NCBI GenBank assembly: GCA_902775835.1
Contig: CACYNZ010000070.1
Coordinates: 1-13,072, forward strand
Direction of reading: 5' to 3'
DNA length: 13,072 nt
Source: an uncultured Eubacteriales bacterium
Lineage (GTDB): Bacteria; Bacillota_A; Clostridia; Christensenellales; Aristaeellaceae
Below the pieces are notes generated by a model. That model made no database searches, was not told the origin of the DNA, and saw only the letters and a program-made list of their open reading frames with translations. Below are positions 1 to 5,917 of this stretch, one piece after another. A program made the translations under genes and the position numbers. How positions within the stretch are numbered: the first letter of the stretch is position 1; each line of letters begins with the position of its first letter.

Positions 1-1
1 T

Positions 2-766
2 GAGGTAAGCGAAAGCCCGGAAAATACGGAGGAACCGCCTGCATCGCCAGCACCTGCCGATGTACAGGAGGTGACCGAAGCGCCGGAGGTGACGGAAAGT
101 CCCGCTCTTGAAACGGAAGGAACTGCCGCGCCGACCGCTGTGGCCACAGATGCTCCAACAAAAAAGCCCGTGACTCCAACGGCAGTGCCAACACAGCCAG
201 CCTCCGGCATCAATCTGGAGGCGTGCCTTTCGCAGAACAGGGACTTTGTCGCCTGGCTGACGATTCCGGGAACAAAGATCAATTACCCCGTTGTCCGTTC
301 GGATAACACGGAGTATTACCTGCATCACCTGTTTACCGGAAAAGAAAGCAAGCTGGGCTGTCTGTTTTCCCTGAAAAGCTCGGATTACCAGACACCCAGC
401 AGGAACATAGCGATCTATGGCCATCATATCAGTCACAGCGATGCCATGTTCAGCACCCTGATGGATTACAAGAATGCCTCCTACTGCACCGCGCACAGCC
501 AGTTCCAGCTGAGCAGTCTGTATGGAGACCGAAATTACCGCGTTTTTGCGGTACTCAACATGAAGGTCAGCGATTGGGATGCCGCTACAGCTTCGTTCTC
601 AAGTGATGAGAGCTTCATGCGCTTCGTCAATCGCGCCGTCAAAAAGTCCATGGTTGATACCGGTGTTCAGGTAACGGCTGAGGACAACATCCTGACCCTG
701 ATCACCTGTGATCGCAGCTATGGCGGAGCCAGCGGGCGGCTTATCGTCATGGCTGTACAAGAATAA
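2..766 (+). CDS. srtB: Class B sortase, 5'-partial
   Basis: This is the C-terminal part of a membrane-bound cysteine transpeptidase that cleaves sorting signals and joins surface proteins to the wall or to each other. The frame is open from base 2, so the true start and the expected N-terminal membrane anchor lie off the left edge. The GTG at 71 sits inside the same Pro/Thr/Glu-rich linker and is unlikely to be the start. Counting from that GTG, residues 1-45 are low-complexity linker and about 48-231 form the sortase fold. The catalytic triad is visible: His118 in IAIYGHHIS, Cys213 in TLITC, and Arg223 in GASGRLIV. Its stop overlaps the ribosome site of the adhesin gene, so the two are probably cotranscribed. 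Its likely client is the anchor protein at 5918-8278, the only neighbour with a C-terminal membrane tail. Confidence 0.92.
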   Translation, partial: EVSESPENTEEPPASPAPADVQEVTEAPEVTESPALETEGTAAPTAVATDAPTKKPVTPTAVPTQPASGINLEACLSQNRDFVAWLTIPGTKINYPVVRSDNTEYYLHHLFTGKESKLGCLFSLKSSDYQTPSRNIAIYGHHISHSDAMFSTLMDYKNASYCTAHSQFQLSSLYGDRNYRVFAVLNMKVSDWDAATASFSSDESFMRFVNRAVKKSMVDTGVQVTAEDNILTLITCDRSYGGASGRLIVMAVQE

Positions 767-771
767 GGAGG
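765..771 (+). promoter_or_regulatory. Ribosome binding site deciding the adhesin start
   Basis: AAGGAGG lies 7 nt before the ATG at 779. An in-frame TTG at 773 would be only 1 nt from this site, so ATG 779 is the better start. The site overlaps the sortase stop codon (764-766), which suggests coupled translation. Confidence 0.8.
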
Positions 772-778
772 TTTGCAA

Positions 779-3700
779 ATGCAAGCGAGATTCAAGCGTT
801 TCACTGCGCTCATCCTGTCGGTGCTCATGGTGCTGACATGTATGCCCATGAGTGCGATGGCGGAAGAGACAGCGATTCCGACAGAGAACATCAGCATCGA
901 AGTGATCCCTGATGATGCTGAAGAGCTGGCTGATGAGGAGACTGCGCCGGCTGCGGACACAGATGCTTCTGTTCCCTCAGACGAGCCTGCGGGAGAAGCT
1001 GCTTCGGACGCGGAGAAAGTGACCGATCAGGCATCCTCCGAAGAGACATCCGCTCCTGAAGCACCGCAGGAAGAGCAGGTGTCCCAGGAGGAAGTGCCTC
1101 AGGAAGAGACGATTCCGCAAGCCGGGGAAACGGAGCCTGCGGAGGCTTCTGATGAACAGCCGGTCTCAGGGGAGAACCTGGCAGAAGAACCGGCAGCGGA
1201 AGCTCTGGCTGAAACCAGACAGGAAACCGCTGAACCGGCTGTAGATGATCGCCATCCTTTGCAGGCGGCGATTGATACCTACGGCCATATTTATGTGGCG
1301 ACGGTAGGACGGACAGACGTGTTCAGCACGGCGGAGCTGAAAGCGGACACTCTCATCTTCTCTACGGCTAAAGATGCTTTCCTGCTGATGGCGACAAAGT
1401 TCACTGAACAGAGCACCGTCAAGGTCTGGTTCCTGGACATGGATGGAAATGTGGTAACTGGTTTTGTCTCCAGAAAGGATCTGGATGAGGGATACCTTCT
1501 GGATGAGGACATCCGTGAGGTCAATTACCTTCCGGTGGGTCAGGGCATGACGGCCATCGGCATGATGAGCCTGTTCCAGGTGAACGGAAGCTATCCTGCC
1601 GCAGAGACAGATCCACAGATTGTGGAAGCGCCTGTGGATACTCCTTCCGAAGAGGAAGAGCCAGTAAGCACTGAAGCAGAGGAACCTGTTGAGAGCGAAC
1701 CGGCAGAGACTGAGCTTCCTGCTGAACCGGCGGAAGACGAGCCCCTGCCGGAAACCGATCCGGCAGAACAGTCTGCTTCTGAGGAAGAACCCCCTGCGGA
1801 TGAACCTCAGGAGCCCGAGCAGGAGGAGCCTGCGCCGGATTCTGAAACGGCAGAGAATCCTGAGGAAAGCACGGAAACCCCGGAAGCTTTTCCCACTGAA
1901 GCTGAGGATCCTCTTGGGGAAGCCTCGGAGACTTCCGATGAGCCTGCCTATGAAGCAGCCGGTTCCTATGTCGGCGTTACCACGAAAACCCGTGTGTTTG
2001 CCGGCATTGATGCCCAGGCATCTGAAACCTATTACAGCGGCGAATACCTGGGCAACTTTGTGAAGGATGCCACCGTTCAGATCCTGTCCGTCGATTTTGA
2101 TGAAACCGGTCATATCTGGTATCAGGTGCGGTTCCTCTACGGAGAGGATGCTGCCGACGGACGTATCAAGTGGACGGATTACGATTCCGTCTGGATTCTG
2201 TCTGATGAAACCGGTGAATCAGCAGATGAATTCCTTACGGTCACGGATTACGCCTATACGTTGGAGTTCCTGAACATGAAACGCAGCAGCGGAAGAAAAC
2301 GGCTCAGGGCTGCGACGCCCATGAACGGTTTTACGCTCAAAAACATCAGCGGTAAGGTCGGTGAATTCCATGCCGGCCAGTCTGACCTGTACGGAGACTC
2401 CGGCAGGAATGCTGAATATCCGCAGATCGCTGAGTCTGCTGCACACGGTAAAATCTACGCTCCCCCACACTATCTGGAGGGCTTCACGGTGTTCTGTCTG
2501 GAGCATAACCTCTCCGGTCCCGGTGAAGGTTCCGACTTCGGACCGATCCCAAAAGGTCCATTTATGGTGGTGGACATGGATGCTTTCGTGACGGATTCCA
2601 GCTATGGAGGCGCTTCCGGTGTCCGGTTTAAGGCCAGCACCATGCACGCCCTGGGATGGGTGCTGCGTCACACATATCCATTCATGGTGCTTGACCGCAG
2701 CGATTCCTACAACGAAGCATGGACCCGTGTAGCCGGTCAGTTTGCCATGCGCGAAGTCATCAAACAGCTGGAAGGCGCGGAGTATGTGCGCAGTTTCTGG
2801 GACATGGATAACTTCTATGCGTTTTCTGACGGTGCGCCTGCGGTGTATCTGGAATATGCCCGTTGGCTGGCGGCAAACGGCATCGCCCATGCAAAGATTA
2901 CCGGAAACATCACGGCTTCCAATCAGAGCCTGAGCGTTTCCGGCGGCAGCTATATCGGCACGGTCAAGCTGACCACAGATGCCGATCTGATCCGCATTCC
3001 CAGGTCTGCCGGTGCGATTACCGGGAACAGCGGCGGATCGGACGCCGACTATTACTACGTGAAGAGCGGAGATACTATCAGGATCACATCAACCATGAGC
3101 AGATTCTCCGTTTCCATGGAGTCTCTTTCCTCAAGTGAGGAGGAAGCCAATTTCCTTGTCGGCATTCCTTCCGTGGATCTCCAGAAGCTCATCGTCCCGA
3201 CGTACGGTGCGCCGAATTCTCTGAAAAGCGGAAGCATTACCTTTGAGCTGAGCCTGGGCGAGATTGCGGTCACCAAGAAATCGGATGACGGTATTCTGCT
3301 GAAGGGCACCGTGTTCGAGCTGCTGAACAGCTCTGGAGGCGTAATTGCCACGGCGACCACCGATGCCAACGGCGTAGCCACTTTTGCCAGCCTGCAGCCC
3401 GGTACCTACACCGTGAGGGAAAAGACGGCACCTCAGGGCTACAGGCTTGCGTCTGCTTCGCAGAACGTTTCTGTAGCCGCCGGCGTCACTTCGACCGTGA
3501 CTTTTATCAATCCGCGGATTACAGGCCGCATTCGGATTGTCAAAACAGATCAGCTGACAGAAAAGCCTCTGGCCGGTGCAGTGTTTACTGTCACCAGACT
3601 ATCCGGCCCTGAATCGGACAATGCTTCCGATATCGGGAAGGTAGTCGCCACCATCACCACCAATGCGCAGGGTATCGCTGAAACCAGCGTTCTGCCCTGG

Positions 3701-3781
3701 GGCGAGTACAAGGTTGTTGAAACGGGTGTGCCGGAGGACTATCTGGATTCCGGCTATACCGCTACTGTCTGGATCAAGTAA
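779..3781 (+). CDS. Secreted thioester (TQXA-like) adhesin with C-terminal CnaB domains
   Basis: This 1000-residue secreted protein is a likely surface adhesin. Numbered from ATG 779: signal peptide about 1-28 ending SAMA; acidic Pro/Glu/Ala-rich stalk 29-157; an SH3-like segment about 166-245; a second acidic stalk about 270-390; a second SH3-like segment about 396-475; a Cys-Gln thioester-type domain about 512-705; a complete CnaB domain about 827-911; and a shortened CnaB domain about 916-1000. The thioester candidates are Cys573 (VFCLEHN) and Gln654 (AGQFAMRE, resembling the family TQxA motif). Cys573 is the only cysteine in the mature protein. The first CnaB domain has Lys833, Glu881 and Asn911. 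The last has Lys922 and Glu981 but ends before the strand that would carry Asn. There is no LPXTG-like signal and no C-terminal membrane helix, so retention at the cell must come from another protein. The SH3 calls are tentative; the thioester call is good but made by motif only. Confidence 0.85.
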   Translation: MQARFKRFTALILSVLMVLTCMPMSAMAEETAIPTENISIEVIPDDAEELADEETAPAADTDASVPSDEPAGEAASDAEKVTDQASSEETSAPEAPQEEQVSQEEVPQEETIPQAGETEPAEASDEQPVSGENLAEEPAAEALAETRQETAEPAVDDRHPLQAAIDTYGHIYVATVGRTDVFSTAELKADTLIFSTAKDAFLLMATKFTEQSTVKVWFLDMDGNVVTGFVSRKDLDEGYLLDEDIREVNYLPVGQGMTAIGMMSLFQVNGSYPAAETDPQIVEAPVDTPSEEEEPVSTEAEEPVESEPAETELPAEPAEDEPLPETDPAEQSASEEEPPADEPQEPEQEEPAPDSETAENPEESTETPEAFPTEAEDPLGEASETSDEPAYEAAGSYVGVTTKTRVFAGIDAQASETYYSGEYLGNFVKDATVQILSVDFDETGHIWYQVRFLYGEDAADGRIKWTDYDSVWILSDETGESADEFLTVTDYAYTLEFLNMKRSSGRKRLRAATPMNGFTLKNISGKVGEFHAGQSDLYGDSGRNAEYPQIAESAAHGKIYAPPHYLEGFTVFCLEHNLSGPGEGSDFGPIPKGPFMVVDMDAFVTDSSYGGASGVRFKASTMHALGWVLRHTYPFMVLDRSDSYNEAWTRVAGQFAMREVIKQLEGAEYVRSFWDMDNFYAFSDGAPAVYLEYARWLAANGIAHAKITGNITASNQSLSVSGGSYIGTVKLTTDADLIRIPRSAGAITGNSGGSDADYYYVKSGDTIRITSTMSRFSVSMESLSSSEEEANFLVGIPSVDLQKLIVPTYGAPNSLKSGSITFELSLGEIAVTKKSDDGILLKGTVFELLNSSGGVIATATTDANGVATFASLQPGTYTVREKTAPQGYRLASASQNVSVAAGVTSTVTFINPRITGRIRIVKTDQLTEKPLAGAVFTVTRLSGPESDNASDIGKVVATITTNAQGIAETSVLPWGEYKVVETGVPEDYLDSGYTATVWIK
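2495..2740 (+). other. Thioester Cys-Gln core of the adhesin
   Basis: The span runs from the cysteine codon in VFCLEHN to the glutamine codon in AGQFAMRE, about 81 residues apart. Thioester domains of Gram-positive adhesins form an internal Cys-Gln bond that reacts with host-surface amines. The order (Cys first, then Gln at a helix start) and the absence of any other cysteine in the mature protein support the call. No thioester has been shown here. Confidence 0.7.
3524..3778 (+). other. Shortened C-terminal CnaB domain of the adhesin (putative acceptor)
   Basis: It begins GRIRIVKTD, with the reactive-type Lys922, and continues to VVETGVPEDY, with the catalytic-type Glu981. The protein stops at YTATVWIK, where the penultimate strand of a CnaB domain should end. 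The final strand and its Asn are absent. About 50 of 84 positions match the equally shortened last domain of the next gene in a gapless hand alignment. Confidence 0.75.
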
Positions 3782-3798
3782 CTGAGGAGGAATGAGAT

Positions 3799-5820
3799 AT
3801 GTTCAATATGAAGCGCTTTCTTCATCTGATGCTCGCAGTGATTATGCTGCTGTCCTGCTTTCAGAGTTCCTGTGCCTACGCCGCGGATGAACCTGCGACC
3901 GTCACCCTGCATGTCACCAACACACCCGTGCGCGGCGACATTATACTGGAAAAGAGTGGAATGCAGCTGGTTCGCTTTTCGGATGAAAAGGATTCCTATG
4001 GCAATACTGTCATGAAGCCGGTGTATCAGAACGGAAGTCTGGCCGGTGCTGTTTTCGAGCTTCATGCTGCCGAGAATATTGTCGGCAAGGAAGGCACCGT
4101 CTTCTACAAAAAGGATGAGCTGGTGGAAAAGCTGACCAGCAGCGCATCCGGCTCGGTCAGGTCCAGGGTGCTGCCTCTGGGCAAGTATTATCTGAAGGAG
4201 ATTTCCGCTCCGGACGGCTATGTGTTTGACAGCACTCCCCATAACGTTACCCTGTCCGCTGTGGACAAGAAGACGGCGGTTGTTGAGGTGAAGGTCTCTG
4301 TTTCCAATACCTATCTTCCGATTCGTGTGACACTGCGCAAGGAGAAGGAAAACCTGAAGGTGACCGAGACCGAGGATGGAATGATTCACCAGACCATTGA
4401 GGTGGTTCCCGGTCAGGGGTTTGTGTTCGGCCTGTACAACAATGCCGTGATCACATATGGCAATGATCAGAAGCTGCCTGCCAACACCCTGATGGCAACC
4501 GGAACCACGGATGCCAGAGGCAATCTGACCTTCTCCGGCATGTTCCCTCATGGGGATTACTACGTGAAGGAAATCTCTGTGCCCCAGGGCTGGCTGCTGA
4601 GCGCGGAAAAGTATCCCGTGAAGCTGACCAGTGCCAATAAGTCCGACAGCGAGAATGTGATCACTGTGTATCTGGAAGATCCTATCCTGAATCACCTGAT
4701 TTACACGCCGGTCACTCTCAGCAAGACGGACATGACCGGCAGGGAAAAGCTGGCCGGCGCGCTGATCGAAGTGTATGACGCGGACGGCAATGCTATCTAC
4801 CGCGATTACACCAATAGCAGGGGTGAGATCCCCAACATTCCTGTCGTGCCCGGCACCTACACCTTCAGAGAAGTCTGTGCTCCTTCCGGCTATGCACTGA
4901 ATGCCGCCATCAAAACCTTTGCCGTCACAGCGGACGGCAAGGTGACGGGCGATACCGTGATTCGTGATGAAGTGAACAGGGTGGCACTGAAGAAGGTCAA
5001 GGATAATGGCGATCCTCTGCCTGGCGCGGTTTTCGGACTGTTTGACGCGAAGGATACCAGGATCCAGGAAGCGACCTCCAAAGCGGACGGCTCTGTGGTG
5101 TTTGAGAAGATTCCGTATGGCAGCTATACCATCCGGGAAATCAGTGCTCCCTACGGCTACCACCCATCCAGGCAGGAATGGAAGGTGGACGTGGACGGCA
5201 CCTACGTCAATCCTTCTACGCTGCTTGCGACCGTTGAGAATCAGACGGCACCTGGCCACATAAAGATCCTCAAGCAGGATGAGCTGGATAAGCATGTGAT
5301 TGCCGGTGTGCAGTTCGACATTTTCAAGGTCGGTGCTGACGGCAAGCCGGGTGATCTGGTGGCGAAGATGACGACCGGCAAGGACGGGATCGCGGAATCT
5401 CCGGATCTGTTCCCGGCGGATTACTTTGTGCAGGAGCACGTAAATCCCACCGGCTATACAAATCAGCTGTGGAGTGAAAAGATCACCGTGGGCATGGATG
5501 AAACCATTACCCGGACCGTCACCAATATGCCGGTTCAGGGAAGGATCCGCATTGTGAAAACAGACAGCGAAACCGGCAGAGGCCTGCCCGGTGCGGTGTT
5601 TACGGTGACAAGGATTACCGGCCTGCCCAGCCATAACGGCGAGAATGACGGCGAAATCGTCGCGGTCATTACCTCCGGCGCTGACGGCACAGTGGAAACC
5701 CCACTGCTGACATGGGGCGAATACCAGATCGTTGAAACCCATGTGCCGGATGATTACCTGGATGCCGGTTATTCCGTGACGGTTCGAATTTCTGATGAAG
5801 TCAGGACAGAAGAACCCTAA
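3799..5820 (+). CDS. Multi-CnaB (SpaA-like) secreted middle/shaft protein without wall anchor
   Basis: This 673-residue secreted protein is made of CnaB/SpaA-type domains, which stiffen through internal Lys-Asn isopeptide bonds. The start is supported by AGGAGG at 3785-3790, 8 nt upstream. The signal peptide is about 1-28 (AYA cleavage motif). The mature N terminus carries a spare strand, TVTLHVTN, ending at Asn41. Six domains follow, at about 46-171, 174-300, 303-393, 394-482, 486-577 and 580-665. Lys/Glu/Asn sets are readable in the first five: K52/E134/N170, K181/E258/N298, K309/E358/N393, K399/E447/N481 and K492/E546/N576. The sixth has K587 and E646 but ends before the Asn strand. There is no sorting motif or membrane tail. 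Domains 1-4 are clearly paralogous to those of the gene at 5918, and domain 6 to the adhesin's last domain. I infer a link between tip and base, possibly a self-polymerising shaft. Confidence 0.85.
   Translation: MFNMKRFLHLMLAVIMLLSCFQSSCAYAADEPATVTLHVTNTPVRGDIILEKSGMQLVRFSDEKDSYGNTVMKPVYQNGSLAGAVFELHAAENIVGKEGTVFYKKDELVEKLTSSASGSVRSRVLPLGKYYLKEISAPDGYVFDSTPHNVTLSAVDKKTAVVEVKVSVSNTYLPIRVTLRKEKENLKVTETEDGMIHQTIEVVPGQGFVFGLYNNAVITYGNDQKLPANTLMATGTTDARGNLTFSGMFPHGDYYVKEISVPQGWLLSAEKYPVKLTSANKSDSENVITVYLEDPILNHLIYTPVTLSKTDMTGREKLAGALIEVYDADGNAIYRDYTNSRGEIPNIPVVPGTYTFREVCAPSGYALNAAIKTFAVTADGKVTGDTVIRDEVNRVALKKVKDNGDPLPGAVFGLFDAKDTRIQEATSKADGSVVFEKIPYGSYTIREISAPYGYHPSRQEWKVDVDGTYVNPSTLLATVENQTAPGHIKILKQDELDKHVIAGVQFDIFKVGADGKPGDLVAKMTTGKDGIAESPDLFPADYFVQEHVNPTGYTNQLWSEKITVGMDETITRTVTNMPVQGRIRIVKTDSETGRGLPGAVFTVTRITGLPSHNGENDGEIVAVITSGADGTVETPLLTWGEYQIVETHVPDDYLDAGYSVTVRISDEVRTEEP
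3895..3921 (+). other. Orphan N-terminal last-strand segment (putative donor) in the middle protein
   Basis: Just after the predicted signal cleavage (after residue 28), ATVTLHVTN ends in Asn41 and leads through TPVRG into the first complete domain. It closely resembles the real last strand of domain 5 of the same protein, TITRTVTN followed by MPVQG. No preceding domain exists for this strand to complete, and domain 1 already has its own Asn170. Confidence 0.7.
5539..5817 (+). other. Shortened C-terminal CnaB domain of the middle protein (putative acceptor)
   Basis: It starts GRIRIVKTD (K587), has VETHVPDDY (E646), and reaches YSVTVRI at the expected penultimate strand. A short acidic tail, SDEVRTEEP, follows instead of the last strand with Asn. 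This is the same end point as in the adhesin's last domain. Confidence 0.75.
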
Positions 5821-5855
5821 ACCGAAGAAACGCCAGATCCTGTGAAGTGAGTCTG

Positions 5856-5883
5856 AAGGCAGCGGCGAAAACCGCTGCCTTTT
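5856..5883 (+). terminator. Intrinsic terminator between middle and anchor protein genes
   Basis: A perfect 8-bp stem, GGCAGCGG (5858-5865) with CCGCTGCC (5872-5879), encloses a 6-nt CGAAAA loop and is followed by TTTTCTCTCTT. Flanking AA/TT can extend the stem. It lies 38 nt past the middle gene's stop and 34 nt before the anchor gene, so it could lower transcription of the anchor gene relative to the genes upstream. Confidence 0.85.
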
Positions 5884-5917
5884 CTCTCTTCATGAACTGA
5901 GAAACGAGGTATAACGG

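Noticed and set aside
71..73. GTG as start of the sortase gene, with CAGGAGG-like bases just before
   Set aside because: The frame is open upstream to the window edge with the same Pro/Glu/Ser-rich composition, and a sortase needs an N-terminal anchor not found after this GTG.
773..775. TTG as start of the adhesin gene
   Set aside because: Only 1 nt from AAGGAGG; ATG 779 has normal 7-nt spacing and leaves an intact signal peptide.
1166..2113. 315-codon open frame on the minus strand, Arg/Phe-rich
   Set aside because: Its composition is the mirror of the Glu/Pro-rich stalk codons on the plus strand.
3770..3800. Frameshift or nonsense mutation splitting one long adhesin into two genes
   Set aside because: The second gene has its own AGGAGG, start and signal peptide, and the next gene pair shows the same domain end point.
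3754..5742. 662-codon open frame on the minus strand
   Set aside because: Antisense shadow of the middle protein gene, with no plausible domain structure.
5910..5915. TATAAC as a -10 promoter box before the anchor gene
   Set aside because: No credible -35 box at the right distance, and it overlaps the ribosome-site-to-start interval.
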